NCBI GenBank assembly: GCA_017998095.1 | Contig: JAGODU010000001.1 | Span: forward strand, 1 to 64,000 | Direction: 5' to 3' | DNA from: Prolixibacteraceae bacterium | GTDB lineage: Bacteria; Bacteroidota; Bacteroidia; Bacteroidales; Prolixibacteraceae | Length of the DNA stretch: 64,000 nucleotides | Shown: positions 18,238-29,404 of the stretch, in pieces | Layout of the letters: each line of letters begins with the position of its first letter | Position numbering within the stretch: position 1 is the stretch's first letter | Made by a program: the position numbers and the translations under genes | The notes under the pieces: generated by a model | Database searches by the model: none | The model's input: only the letters and a program-made list of their open reading frames with translations | Told to the model about the DNA's origin: nothing

Positions 18238-20496
18238 ATGAAAAAAGATTTTCTCAATGGTGTTTATAATTTCATATCAAATTATAGAAATACTGCTCTG
18301 ATTTGTGTAACTATCATTCTTGCTTTTAATATAAAGGCATTTACGCTACCGGTACCTCAAAATATTGTTAGCGACAACGAACCAAATAATTCACCTCTTC
18401 AGGCAAGCTCACTAAGCCCTAACTCTACAATTTTGTGTTCAATAGGTGAAGGATCTGATTATGAAGACTGGTATAAAATAACACTCCCTTCTGAAGGTGA
18501 ATTAAAAGTTTGGGCAGAAGTTGAAAATGACATGGATGTTTCAATTGATTTCTTTGATAAATCTGGTATTTGGTGGATAGGTGATCGTTTCTTTGTTGGC
18601 GGAACCGGGATTACTGACTCTACAAAACGAAGCGACATGATGGCCGGTGAATATTTCATTAAAGTATGGCGGGAATCAGGATCAGGCAATTATACTCTTA
18701 AGAACAAGTACACTCCTACTTCAATTCCAAATGGAAATGATATTGAACCAAATAATGAATCTGCTCAAGCAATATCTTTTCAACCAAATATACCTTTAAC
18801 AGGACATATAGGTTATGTAACAAATGAAAGGGTTACTGATAATGTTGACTGGTATAAAATTACACTTCCAAATGACGGAGAGCTTAAAGTTTGGGCAGAT
18901 ATTGACAAATCACTCGATATTGCAATTGATTTCTATGACAAATCAGGTATATGGTGGATTGGTGACCGTTTTTATGTTGGTGGCTTAGGGGCTCCCGATT
19001 CTACCAAAAGAAGCGATCTTATGGCCGGTGAGTATTTCATTAAAGTATGGCGGGAATCGGGTCAGGGATCTTATACTCTTAAAAATAAGTTCACTCCTGC
19101 ATCAATTCCTAATGGAAATGATAATGAACCAAATAATGAATCTGTCCAGGCACTCAACTTGCAACCTAACACATCATTAACAGGACATATAGGCTATATG
19201 TCAAATGACAGGGCTTATGATAATGTTGACTGGTATAAAATTACGCTTCCAAATGACGGAGAGCTTAAAGTTTGGGCAGATATTGAAAAATCACTCGATA
19301 TTGCAATTGAATTCTATGACAAATCAGGTATATGGTGGATTGGTGACCGTTTTTATGTTGGAGGCTTAGGTGCTACTGATTCAACCAAAAGGAGCGATCT
19401 GATGGCCGGTGAATATTTCATTAAAGTATGGCGGGAATCCGGTCAGGGATCTTATACTCTTAAAAACAAGTTTACCCCTACTTCAATTCCAAATGGAAAT
19501 GACAGTGAGCTAAATGATGAAGCTGTAAAAGCACTCAACATGCAACCAAACATATCTTTAACCGGACATATAGGCTATATGTCAAATGACAGGGCATCTG
19601 ATAATGTTGACTGGTATAAAGTTACACTTCCAAATGACGGAGAGCTGAAGGTTTGGGCTGACATTGATAAATCTCTCGATATTGCCATTGAATTCTTTGA
19701 CAAATCAAGTATCTGGTGGATTGGAAACCGCTTTTTTGTAGGTGGTACAGGAGTTACAGATTCTACAAAACGAAGCGATCTGATGGCAGGTGAATATTAC
19801 ATTAAGTTATGGCGGGAATCAGGACATGGATCTTACACCCTTAAAAACAAGTTCATTCCTGCTTCTATTCCTGATGGAAATGATCAGGAACCGAACAATG
19901 AAGCAACACTGGCAACATCAATGCAAATGGATATAACAAGAACCGGACATATAGGGTATGTATCCGATGAAAGAGCACAGGACTACTACGATTGGTTTGT
20001 ATTTAATGTGCCGGAAAACATGGATTTGGAAATAATTACAAAACCTGATAATACTTTAGATATAAATGAAGAACTGTACAATCAGCAAATGAATTTTATT
20101 AGTAGTTGTTTTCATTGTGGAGGAATGGGAGAAACCGATTCACTTAAAAAAGAGAATCTTCAATCGGGAACATATTATTTAAAAATCAGTACATCTTCAG
20201 GTTATGGTTCTTATGAGATAATTGCAAAAAAACATATCAAAACAAATGTCAGCAATTCTCACCTAAGCAAAGCCGATTTCTATCCTAATCCCTGCAATGG
20301 CAAGTTAAATATAAAAACAAAGGCAGAAGATATAGATGAATTGAAGATTTATGATTCAACGGGAAGATTATTTGCCAGATTGGAAAAGATAAAGGCTAAC
20401 AGCTTTATCGAAATACTCATCCCTTACAAGGGTTTATTTTACTGTATTTCATCAGTGAAGGGGAAGACTGAGGTTATAAAAATCATGGTTTTATAA
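18238..20496 (+). CDS. Secreted PPC-like repeat protein with T9SS sorting domain
   Basis: The 752-aa protein has a signal-like N-terminus and five consecutive units beginning EPNNxxxxA, starting near residues 48, 170, 297, 424 and 551. Units 2-4 have an exact 127-residue period. Each contains DWYKITLPNDGELKVWAD, DKSGIWWIGDRF, DSTKRSDLMAGEY and VWRESGxGSYTL, the fold pattern of bacterial pre-peptidase C-terminal (PPC) domains. No protease or hydrolase domain is present. The end (ADFYPNPCNGKLNIK..., about 672-752) is a type IX sorting domain, so the protein is exported and probably attached to the cell surface. Role is unknown; binding to glycans or peptides is a guess. Confidence 0.8.
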   Translation: MKKDFLNGVYNFISNYRNTALICVTIILAFNIKAFTLPVPQNIVSDNEPNNSPLQASSLSPNSTILCSIGEGSDYEDWYKITLPSEGELKVWAEVENDMDVSIDFFDKSGIWWIGDRFFVGGTGITDSTKRSDMMAGEYFIKVWRESGSGNYTLKNKYTPTSIPNGNDIEPNNESAQAISFQPNIPLTGHIGYVTNERVTDNVDWYKITLPNDGELKVWADIDKSLDIAIDFYDKSGIWWIGDRFYVGGLGAPDSTKRSDLMAGEYFIKVWRESGQGSYTLKNKFTPASIPNGNDNEPNNESVQALNLQPNTSLTGHIGYMSNDRAYDNVDWYKITLPNDGELKVWADIEKSLDIAIEFYDKSGIWWIGDRFYVGGLGATDSTKRSDLMAGEYFIKVWRESGQGSYTLKNKFTPTSIPNGNDSELNDEAVKALNMQPNISLTGHIGYMSNDRASDNVDWYKVTLPNDGELKVWADIDKSLDIAIEFFDKSSIWWIGNRFFVGGTGVTDSTKRSDLMAGEYYIKLWRESGHGSYTLKNKFIPASIPDGNDQEPNNEATLATSMQMDITRTGHIGYVSDERAQDYYDWFVFNVPENMDLEIITKPDNTLDINEELYNQQMNFISSCFHCGGMGETDSLKKENLQSGTYYLKISTSSGYGSYEIIAKKHIKTNVSNSHLSKADFYPNPCNGKLNIKTKAEDIDELKIYDSTGRLFARLEKIKANSFIEILIPYKGLFYCISSVKGKTEVIKIMVL
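18745..19887 (+). repeat. Three 381-bp tandem coding repeats
   Basis: The unit starts (codon GAG or GAA of the EPNN-like motif) lie at 18745, 19126, 19507 and 19888, an exact 381-bp spacing. Long stretches of units 2, 3 and 4 are nearly identical in nucleotide sequence, including silent positions, so they arose by recent duplication or are homogenised by recombination. A more diverged unit precedes (from 18379) and another follows. Confidence 0.85.
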
Positions 20497-20500
20497 AAAA

Positions 20501-20523
20501 AGAGCCGCATAAACTGCGGCTCT
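20501..20523. terminator. Bidirectional intrinsic terminator
   Basis: A perfect 9-bp GC-rich stem (AGAGCCGCA at 20501-20509, TGCGGCTCT at 20515-20523) with a 5-nt loop lies between the convergent PPC-repeat gene and enolase, with an A run on the left and T-rich sequence on the right. Confidence 0.9.
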
Positions 20524-20541
20524 TATCATTTATCAATCTGA

Positions 20542-21840
<1,299 letters not shown>

Positions 21841-21918
21841 TTAAAATTATTAATTATTCACATCACTGAATTATGAACGAAAAAATAATTGAAATGTTTA
21901 GACTTTTAAAATATTATT

Positions 21919-22380
21919 TTAATGGTTCGCTTCAAGATTATAATCATTAAGCATATCCCATAAAATCCCGACAGTATCTGATATTACATTCCTGCAAATT
22001 ATTTTATGATGCTTTCTGTCTTGAATATCAGATTCCGAAGCATATTTTTTTAAAATTTCTCCACAATTGACAGTTCCGTATAATTCTTTAACCTTTTTAT
22101 CCAGTTCTCTGACTTTCCTGTATGAATGAAGCTTTCTTTCCATATCATGCGGGTGTTCGTTACCCATAGCCAAACCAATCACCATAAAACTTCCGGTTAC
22201 AGCTCCGCATTTTTCTCTAAGTCGCCCCATTCCTCCTCCAAAAGTAGATGACACTAATTTTGCTGACTTTGGGTCAAGGTTAAAATTATCAGCAAATGCA
22301 AGCAAAACAGATTGGGAACAAGCATAGCCCTGATCGAAAAATGATAAAGCTGCAGATATTGCTTCGGTTTTTGAGTTCAT
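21919..22380 (-). CDS. C-GCAxxG-C-C family redox protein
   Basis: The 153-aa protein shows the signature spacing of this family: Cys in DQGYACSQSVL, GGGMGRLREKCGAVTG (the GCAxxG-like block), then single cysteines in TVNCGEIL and KIICRNV. Members are small cytoplasmic proteins of anaerobes, presumed redox- or metal-related but without an assigned reaction. It is divergent from the HTCS gene. Confidence 0.8.
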   Translation of the reverse strand: MNSKTEAISAALSFFDQGYACSQSVLLAFADNFNLDPKSAKLVSSTFGGGMGRLREKCGAVTGSFMVIGLAMGNEHPHDMERKLHSYRKVRELDKKVKELYGTVNCGEILKKYASESDIQDRKHHKIICRNVISDTVGILWDMLNDYNLEANH

Positions 22381-22418
22381 AAGTGTCTATATAAAAACCA
22401 AAGATGAGAAAATATTTT

Positions 22419-22426
22419 TAATTTTG
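22419..22426 (+). promoter_or_regulatory. Candidate -7 element of the HTCS-GH5 unit
   Basis: TAATTTTG is a full match to TAnnTTTG. It overlaps an in-frame TTG at 22424 and sits 22 nt before the ATG at 22448, which argues that 22448 is the true start of the regulator. No good -33 match. Confidence 0.3.
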
Positions 22427-22447
22427 AATTTGATAAAACAGGTAATA

Positions 22448-25400
22448 ATGGGGAAAAATAAAGATAATGAAGGAGTACACTCAAGGGCGAATGCGTTTAT
22501 TTTAAACATACTGGCTTTATTTGTCTTTATAATTCTTTCTGCTTACAACCTATATGCAAATACTAATACAATTGAATTTCAATCTCTTAAACAAGGACTT
22601 CCCCATCAGCTTGTAAGAAGTATTTTCAGGGATCATAAGGGTTTCATCTGGTTTGGAACACAGGAAGGATTGGCAAGGTTTGATGGTTATGATTTCCGGA
22701 TTTACAATCATATACCCAACGATTCAACAAGTTTATGTCACAGTACAGTTAATTTTATAACTGAGGATAGTAACAAGAACATCTGGGTTGGCACTGTTGA
22801 TGGATTGAGTCTTTATAATCGGGAGAAAGACAATTTCATTGACTATACAAAATATATAAAAAACCCTCATATTCTGGGTAATATATCTATAAGTTCCATC
22901 TATGATGACAATAATGGAAACATCTGGATAGGTACAATTGGAAATGGTATTATAAAGTTAAATCCCAAAACACTTATTTCATCCTTTTATTTTAAAAATC
23001 CCCAAAGCATAAATTCTTTAAATTCCGATTACATTACAAGCATTATGCCCTATAAAAAAGGGATATTCATTGGTTCTTATGAAGGAGTAATTCTTTTTGA
23101 TACGATAAGCAATAAATTTACCAATATTCAAAAAAAGTCTGATGACATTAACAGTCTTAGCAATAACAATATAATTTCTATTTATACGAAAGATGGTTCA
23201 GAATTTTGGGTAGGCACACAAAATGGGTTGAACAGAATAACTATAAATGAGAATAATGTCAGGGTTGAAAGAATTCCACTAAAAGATAATAGTGGTCACA
23301 CTTCAGATAAGATGATAATTTGCCTCACAGGAGATGGTAATAACAATATTTGGGCAGGTACTGACAACAATGGGCTTTACTCATACAATTACAAAACAAC
23401 AGTTACCGATTATTACTATTATGAAGAAGGCAATCCAAACAGTATTACAAGCAATACAATAAACAGTATACTATTTGATTACGAAGGAATTTTATGGTTG
23501 GGGTCAAGCCACAGGGGAGTATGCTATTACAATAACACATCAAAAAGATTTGAACATTTTAAAAGAAACATATATGATAAAAGTACGCTAAGCGATAATG
23601 ATGTAAGGGCATTTGTACCCGACAGAGAAGGGAAAGTTTGGCTGGCAACAGATGGAGGCGGAATATGTAAGTTTGATCCGACAACCAGAAAATATCTCAA
23701 GACCATTGATATTGAAGAAATCAACAAACTATCAAACAATGCAGTTACCAGCATTACAATTGATAACGATCAAAATATATGGGTTGGAAGCTGGATGGGT
23801 GGTATCGATAAATTTTCTAAAGATGAACGCTTTCTTAAAAATTATAAGATTGAAGGTGTTCCTGATGTAGGTAACAATAAAGTAATGAGCCTTTTAGTTG
23901 ACAAAAAAGGCAGACTTTGGACAGGAACATCAGGAAGTGGAGTTTATTTGTATGATAAATCCAAAGATACTTTCAGTCAAATAAAGTTTAAAAATGAAGC
24001 TCTTGATGTGAAAACCCCACTTTTTGTAGTCAAGGTATTCAGTGATTCAGACAATACTATTTGGGTAACGACCATTTACGGGCTATTAAAGTTAACCGAG
24101 ACAAGTGAAGGCACTTTTAATGTTACAAGATATTACAGTTCAAATAAAGCCGGAAGTATAAGCAGTAACCGGATAAGCTCAATATATGAAGACCACAACA
24201 AAAATATATGGGTTGGTACTGAAGATATGGGTATTAATCTGTATTCAAAAAAAGACGATTCTTTTATTTCTTTTCAAATGAAGGATGGTCTTCCAAGCAA
24301 TTCGATAAAAGGTATAATAGAGGATAAATCAGGTAATTTATGGATCAGTACGTACAAAAGTTTATCGATTTTCAATTATAAGGATAATGATTTTACAAAC
24401 TTCAATGAAAATGAAGGAATGACAGGTATTGGGTTCTATAATAATTCTAACTTTTTATCTGAAGCAGGGGAACTTTTTTTTGGTAGCAGCGATGGATTTA
24501 TTTTATTTAACCCTGGAAAAAACAAGGGGAAAAACATAATAAATCCGGTTTATCTCACTGATTTGAAAATATTCAACAAGTCGGCAGAGGTAGGAGCAAA
24601 AGATTCACCTCTCAGGAAAAACATTGATGAAACAGAAAAGATAATCCTAAATCATAAGCAAACATCCTTCTCCATTGATTTTGTGTCAATCAATTTTACT
24701 GCTACCAAAGATCAATATGCCTATATTCTTGAAGGACTTGAAGATGACTGGAATTATATTGGTACGAACAGAACTGCCTCATATACATATATCCGTCCCG
24801 GGAATTACACTTTCAAAGTTAAAAATTCAAATAGCGAAGGAGTTTGGAACAGTAATATTAAAACTCTTGACATAACAATACTACCTCCATGGTGGAAAAC
24901 ATTATGGGCTTATATGGCTTATGCTTTGATTGTCATGTTTTTGATGACTTTAATACTCAGGTTGTTGATAATAAAAGCAAAACAATCAAGAGATTTGGAA
25001 CTTGATAAAATGAAGATGCAATTCTTCACAAACATTTCGCATGAATTAAGAACTCCCCTTTCTTTAATAATAGCACCATTAGAAAATATACTGACAAATA
25101 ATAAGTTGAGTGGTCATATCAAGAATCAGCTGATGACTATAAATAAAAATGCCAACAACCTTTATCAACTTGTAAATGAGCTGATGGACTTTTCAAAAGC
25201 TGATGAGAAAAAGTTATCGTTAATGGTTCAGCATGGTGATATAATGAAGATTGTAAATGACACAACAGCTTCATTCAATGAAACAGCTGAATTAAGGCAC
25301 ATAAAGTATAAGGTTGAATCGGATTACAACAATATAGATGCATGGTTTGACAGAAACAAAGTAGAAAAGATTCTGATGAACCTGCTTTCAAATGCATTCA

Positions 25401-26584
25401 AATTTACAAAAGACAATGGAGAGATTATTGTTAAGATTGTTAAGGATGAAAATAAAAATGAAAAATATCCTGAAGGGTCAATAAATATAAATGTAAAAGA
25501 CAACGGAATTGGAATATCTGATGAAAATATTAAGAAGTTGTTTAATCGGTTTTATCAGGTACAAAACAATGAAACAATAAATAAATCGGGTACGGGAATA
25601 GGTTTGTCAATGGTGAAGATGCTTGTTGAAATTCATAAAGGGGAAATATCAGTTAAAAGCAAAAAAGATGAATGGACTTGTTTTACTGTTATTCTTCCTT
25701 TAGGAAAGAGTCTTTTCAGTGAAGATGAAATCAATGATTCACCTACAGATGTTCAGAATGAATATATAAAAGGTGATAATGAGTTAAGTGATAGTTTTGA
25801 AATTATAAAAGAAAATAACAAATCTTCAATATTGATAGTTGAAGATAATACGGAATTACTGGCATATCTTTCTGAAACATTATCTGAGAAGTACAAGGTA
25901 TTTAAATCTTCCAACGGAGCTGAAGGGCTTGAAATAGCAGTAAATGAAGTACCTGATTTAATATTGAGTGATGTTGTAATGCCCAATATGACAGGGTTTG
26001 AATTGTGCAGAAAAATTAAGAAGAACATGTTGACGAGCCACATTCCTGTTATACTACTGACCGCAATGTCAACAACAGATGATAAAATTGAAGGAACAGA
26101 AACAGGGGCTGATGCATATTTAACCAAGCCATTTAGTCAGAAGTTGCTTGAAGCAACAATTAAAAATCTTATTGAAACCAGGCATACTATTTTCAAAAGG
26201 TTCAGTCAGGAAGTATACATACTACCTAAAGAAATAAGCAATAATAATCTTGATCAGGAATTCCTGGAAAAGATTATTACCTATATCAATGACAATATTA
26301 CAAAAGAAGATCTTTCAGTAGAAAACTTATCAGCATATCTGCTAATGAGTCGCGGGCATGTATGGAGGAAAGTAAAAGCACTTACCGGGCAATCGGTTAC
26401 TGAATTCATCAGAACAATCAGGTTGAAAAAATCAATTAAGCTCATGGAAGAAGGACAGTTGAACATATCGGAGATTGCTTATAAAGTAGGATTTGCATCA
26501 CCTGCATACTTTACTAAATGTTTCAGGGAGCAATTTGGTAAATCACCAACATTTTTTCTTTCAAAGAAAAACAAGCAGAAATAA
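22448..26584 (+). CDS. Hybrid two-component system sensor/regulator (HTCS)
   Basis: This 1378-aa protein fuses a whole signalling pathway. After a signal/anchor segment come many two-component propeller repeats (IWVGT, LWLGSS, IWIGT; about residues 40-690) forming the periplasmic sensor, a Y_Y_Y domain (about 735-805), a membrane helix (about 817-840), a histidine kinase with FFTNISHELRTPLS, an ATPase domain with DNGIGIS and GTGIGLSMVK, a receiver with phospho-acceptor in LILSDVVMP, and an AraC-type HTH (about 1280-1378). HTCS proteins bind a specific oligosaccharide and activate the linked polysaccharide locus. The GH5 gene starts 4 bp after its stop, so a beta-glucan or mannan signal is a reasonable inference. 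The ATG at 22448 is preferred over an upstream TTG. Confidence 0.93.
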   Translation: MGKNKDNEGVHSRANAFILNILALFVFIILSAYNLYANTNTIEFQSLKQGLPHQLVRSIFRDHKGFIWFGTQEGLARFDGYDFRIYNHIPNDSTSLCHSTVNFITEDSNKNIWVGTVDGLSLYNREKDNFIDYTKYIKNPHILGNISISSIYDDNNGNIWIGTIGNGIIKLNPKTLISSFYFKNPQSINSLNSDYITSIMPYKKGIFIGSYEGVILFDTISNKFTNIQKKSDDINSLSNNNIISIYTKDGSEFWVGTQNGLNRITINENNVRVERIPLKDNSGHTSDKMIICLTGDGNNNIWAGTDNNGLYSYNYKTTVTDYYYYEEGNPNSITSNTINSILFDYEGILWLGSSHRGVCYYNNTSKRFEHFKRNIYDKSTLSDNDVRAFVPDREGKVWLATDGGGICKFDPTTRKYLKTIDIEEINKLSNNAVTSITIDNDQNIWVGSWMGGIDKFSKDERFLKNYKIEGVPDVGNNKVMSLLVDKKGRLWTGTSGSGVYLYDKSKDTFSQIKFKNEALDVKTPLFVVKVFSDSDNTIWVTTIYGLLKLTETSEGTFNVTRYYSSNKAGSISSNRISSIYEDHNKNIWVGTEDMGINLYSKKDDSFISFQMKDGLPSNSIKGIIEDKSGNLWISTYKSLSIFNYKDNDFTNFNENEGMTGIGFYNNSNFLSEAGELFFGSSDGFILFNPGKNKGKNIINPVYLTDLKIFNKSAEVGAKDSPLRKNIDETEKIILNHKQTSFSIDFVSINFTATKDQYAYILEGLEDDWNYIGTNRTASYTYIRPGNYTFKVKNSNSEGVWNSNIKTLDITILPPWWKTLWAYMAYALIVMFLMTLILRLLIIKAKQSRDLELDKMKMQFFTNISHELRTPLSLIIAPLENILTNNKLSGHIKNQLMTINKNANNLYQLVNELMDFSKADEKKLSLMVQHGDIMKIVNDTTASFNETAELRHIKYKVESDYNNIDAWFDRNKVEKILMNLLSNAFKFTKDNGEIIVKIVKDENKNEKYPEGSININVKDNGIGISDENIKKLFNRFYQVQNNETINKSGTGIGLSMVKMLVEIHKGEISVKSKKDEWTCFTVILPLGKSLFSEDEINDSPTDVQNEYIKGDNELSDSFEIIKENNKSSILIVEDNTELLAYLSETLSEKYKVFKSSNGAEGLEIAVNEVPDLILSDVVMPNMTGFELCRKIKKNMLTSHIPVILLTAMSTTDDKIEGTETGADAYLTKPFSQKLLEATIKNLIETRHTIFKRFSQEVYILPKEISNNNLDQEFLEKIITYINDNITKEDLSVENLSAYLLMSRGHVWRKVKALTGQSVTEFIRTIRLKKSIKLMEEGQLNISEIAYKVGFASPAYFTKCFREQFGKSPTFFLSKKNKQK

Positions 26585-26588
26585 TATA

Positions 26589-27734
26589 ATGAAAACAGAG
26601 AAGATCATATCAGCAAGAATAATAATAGTGGTTTTAGTATTTGCAAGTCTTTTCTCATGCGCAAGAGAGAAAAACAACAGCAAGGTATCAGACAATTCAG
26701 GGATGAAAGTTTTAACAGCAGGGGAATTGGTCAAAGATATGGGTGTTGGGTGGAATCTGGGAAATACATTAGAAGCTATTGGAGGTGAAACAAAGTGGGG
26801 AAATCCTTTAGCAAGCCAAAGGCTTATAGATTCAGTAAAGGCAGCAGGTTTCAAATCGGTAAGGATACCGGTAGCCTGGAGTAAGTTTTCAAATCCGGAC
26901 AGCTTTATTATTCAGGAAAGCTGGATGAAAAGAGTGGAAGAGGTAGTTAATTATGTTCTGAACAATGATATGTATGCCGTATTAAACATCCATTGGGATG
27001 AAGGCTGGATGCAACCTACGTATGAAAAACAAGCTTATGTGAACGACAGACTTTCAAAGATGTGGAAACAGATTGCTACACATTTCAGGGACTACGATTA
27101 TCATCTTATTTTTGCCGGAACAAATGAAGTAATGAAAGATGGAGATTGGGGTACACCAACGGAAGAATACTATACCGTTCAAAACAGTTTCAATCAGACT
27201 TTTGTAACTACAGTAAGAGAAACAGGGGGAAAGAATGCAAATCGCATATTAGTTTTTCAGGGATTCAATACGAATATAGATCATGCCGTGAATTTTGCCA
27301 CAGTACCTAAGGACATAGTAAAAGAAAGATTAATGATGGAAGTACACTACTATGACCCGTATAATTTTGCACTTAATGAAAAAAGCAATATCTCTCAATG
27401 GGGGAAAATTGCAAAAGACACATTGAAAAAAGACAACTGGGGTGATGAATCTTATGCCGATAATCAATTCCAAAAGATAAAAACAAGCTTCACAGATAAA
27501 AATATTCCGGTAATAGTTGGAGAATATGGTGCAATTTCAAGAACTGATGTTGAAGACTCCGGGATTTACAGGGAATACTACATTGGTTATATAACCCGGT
27601 CAATTATTAATCATGGCCATGTACCATTCTACTGGGACAACGGATATACAGGAAACCATGCTTTCGGCCTTTTTAACAGAGAAACAGGTGAAAGAGCATA
27701 TCCTGAGCTCATCAAGGCAATTACAGGCAAATAA
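26589..27734 (+). CDS. GH5 family endoglycanase, lipoprotein
   Basis: A 381-aa glycoside hydrolase with a lipoprotein signal (FASLFSC, lipid-anchored Cys24). The GH5 pattern is clear: GVGWNLGNTLEA, SVRIPVAWSKF, NIHWDEGW, the acid/base Glu180 in FAGTNEV and the nucleophile Glu312 in VGEYGAIS. The family cleaves internal beta-1,4 linkages in glucans, mannans or related polymers; the exact polymer cannot be told. It probably faces the cell surface or periplasm. The ATG at 26589 is chosen because the lipoprotein signal begins there; an in-frame upstream ATG lies within the HTCS gene. Co-transcription with the HTCS is likely. Confidence 0.9.
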   Translation: MKTEKIISARIIIVVLVFASLFSCAREKNNSKVSDNSGMKVLTAGELVKDMGVGWNLGNTLEAIGGETKWGNPLASQRLIDSVKAAGFKSVRIPVAWSKFSNPDSFIIQESWMKRVEEVVNYVLNNDMYAVLNIHWDEGWMQPTYEKQAYVNDRLSKMWKQIATHFRDYDYHLIFAGTNEVMKDGDWGTPTEEYYTVQNSFNQTFVTTVRETGGKNANRILVFQGFNTNIDHAVNFATVPKDIVKERLMMEVHYYDPYNFALNEKSNISQWGKIAKDTLKKDNWGDESYADNQFQKIKTSFTDKNIPVIVGEYGAISRTDVEDSGIYREYYIGYITRSIINHGHVPFYWDNGYTGNHAFGLFNRETGERAYPELIKAITGK

Positions 27735-28272
27735 TAGCTCATATGTATCCTAAAAGGGTGCAATTATATAAAAAGCAAGCACAAAAATCAACATGCTACA
27801 TTTGTTATTCCGGATGTTATATATGTTATAACTAATTCAGCTTTCTGTTTGTAATATTACAATGCATTTATAAATCGTGAAAGGGAAGAAATAAGATTTA
27901 CAAATGTAATGGCCATGAATATATAAATACGGGTAATTCTGCCAGTTGTTTTATTTTTTGGACAGAAAATGGAGGCTGGCAGAGTATACTCAATTTGAAA
28001 AGCGGATTTAGAAATACAAAAATTAAATTGTTTAATCAGGTAATAAAAGAAGTACCATTTAAAATATTTCAGTCACTATTATCAGAGTGGATTTTTCTAT
28101 AGGTTTTTAGGTACAGGATGACAGATTAAGAAGACTATTTTTTGATTCTAAGGAAGAAAAAAAGCTATTAAACTGTCTCCTGTTTTTTTTAATTATGACA
28201 GCTTATAATTTGAAAACTATTATTTATCTGATTATAATTGTAGTATAAAATTGATAATTAAAAAATAACAAG
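27735..28272. other. Long intergenic region between GH5 and deacetylase genes
   Basis: About 538 bp, AT-rich, with no ORF that resembles a gene. Only the promoter candidate near its right end is recognisable. It could hold an untranslated regulatory leader or decayed sequence. Confidence 0.6.
28209..28240 (+). promoter_or_regulatory. Candidate promoter of the polysaccharide deacetylase gene
   Basis: TTTG at 28209-28212, a 20-nt spacer and TATAATTG at 28233-28240 (7 of 8 to TAnnTTTG), about 32 nt upstream of the ATG. Confidence 0.55.
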
Positions 28273-29298
28273 ATGAAATTATCACACGCTTTATTGACAG
28301 CTACTCTTATTATATACAGTTATATTGGGTATTCCCAAAACGTTGAATCGCCCTATCAGGTTGCAACATGGTCGGGATTCAGAAGTTCAGCCATCAGTTA
28401 CACGTTTGACGATGGATGTTCAGGTCAGTTTACTACGGCCATACCCTTATTCGATGAATTTGGTTATAAACTTACATTATATCCTGTAACTAACTGGTCG
28501 TCTAACATCTGGGATAAGCTAAAAAGTGCAGCAGACAATGGTCATGAAGTAGCAAATCACAGTAAGTCACATGCTGATTTCAGTAAGTTAACACCTGAAA
28601 AACAAGATGAAGAAGTTAGAGTATCGAATGACTTAATAAACAGCAATATTCCTTCTCAGAAATCAGTTACAATGGCATATCCCTTTTGTATCAAAGGTGA
28701 AGACTCAATCTTCAGTAAATATTTTATAGCAGCAAGGGGATGTCAGGGATCCATTGAACCCAAAACTCCTGGTAGTTTTATGAATATAAGTTCAGTAATT
28801 TGCGGGAGTATGTGGGCTATAAAAACAACAAAAGATTTCAATACAAAAGCTGATGAGGCTTTGGCTTCTGAAGGGTGGCTTGTATATCTGATGCATGGTG
28901 TTGACAATGACGGAGGGTACTCCCCTGTTTCATCCGACACCTTAAGAGCAAATCTGGAATATATGAAACAAAATGACAGTAAATTCTGGGTAAACACTTT
29001 TGGCAATGTTGCCAGGTATATAAAAGAAAGAGATGGTGCTATAGTAAAAGAAACATCTACCGGTTCGAAAAAGCTAACTTTAGAAATAACAGATAATCTT
29101 GACAATGAGATTTTCGATTTCCCATTAACAGTCAGAAGGACTATGCCTAAAGGCTGGTCGAATGCTTCAGTAAAACAAAACGGTATTGAAGTAAAAAATG
29201 CAATAATTGAAAATAATTCTGCTAAATACATTCAGTTTGAAGCTGTCCCCGATGGAGGAAGCATTGTAATTTCAAAGGTATCGGGAAAGGGGAAATGA
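28273..29298 (+). CDS. Secreted polysaccharide deacetylase (CE4-type, NodB homology)
   Basis: The 341-aa protein has a signal peptide (cleavage near GYSQ) and the NodB-fold metal site: SYTFDDGC (Asp46-Asp47) and HEVANHSKSH (His96 and His100). A later YLMHGVDNDGGYSP segment supplies the usual C-terminal active-site His. The last 90 residues form an extra beta-rich domain. CE4 enzymes remove acetyl groups from xylan, chitin oligomers or peptidoglycan. With a GH5 and HTCS upstream, an acetylated plant polymer is plausible. Confidence 0.85.
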   Translation: MKLSHALLTATLIIYSYIGYSQNVESPYQVATWSGFRSSAISYTFDDGCSGQFTTAIPLFDEFGYKLTLYPVTNWSSNIWDKLKSAADNGHEVANHSKSHADFSKLTPEKQDEEVRVSNDLINSNIPSQKSVTMAYPFCIKGEDSIFSKYFIAARGCQGSIEPKTPGSFMNISSVICGSMWAIKTTKDFNTKADEALASEGWLVYLMHGVDNDGGYSPVSSDTLRANLEYMKQNDSKFWVNTFGNVARYIKERDGAIVKETSTGSKKLTLEITDNLDNEIFDFPLTVRRTMPKGWSNASVKQNGIEVKNAIIENNSAKYIQFEAVPDGGSIVISKVSGKGK

Positions 29299-29340
29299 TT
29301 AAACCTTTATTAGTTGTTTTTATCTGTTTAAAAATAAGAA

Positions 29341-29380
29341 AAGACACTAAGAAACAGAGAAATTCTGTTCTTAGTGTCTT
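29341..29380. terminator. Bidirectional intrinsic terminator
   Basis: A long stem (29341-29357 pairing with 29365-29380, one bulged A) with a 7-nt loop is flanked by A-rich and T-rich runs. It lies between the convergent deacetylase and GGGtGRT genes. Confidence 0.9.
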
Positions 29381-29404
29381 TTTATTATAGAAATATAAAA
29401 AGTA

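Noticed and set aside
18745..19887. CRISPR-like array
   Set aside because: The 381-bp repeats are in-frame coding units without spacers; not CRISPR.
22424..22447. TTG start for the first HTCS
   Set aside because: The TTG lies within a candidate -7 promoter element; the ATG at 22448 gives a normal N-terminus.
25753..26127. 124-codon minus-strand ORF inside the first HTCS
   Set aside because: Antisense to the receiver domain of the HTCS, which is clearly the coding frame.
27735..28272. Possible decayed gene in the GH5-deacetylase gap
   Set aside because: Frames are short and interrupted, and no fragment resembles a known family.
28743..29231. 162-codon minus-strand ORF antisense to the deacetylase
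   Set aside because: It overlaps a well-supported CE4 gene in full and its translation shows no signal or domain; it is a shadow frame.
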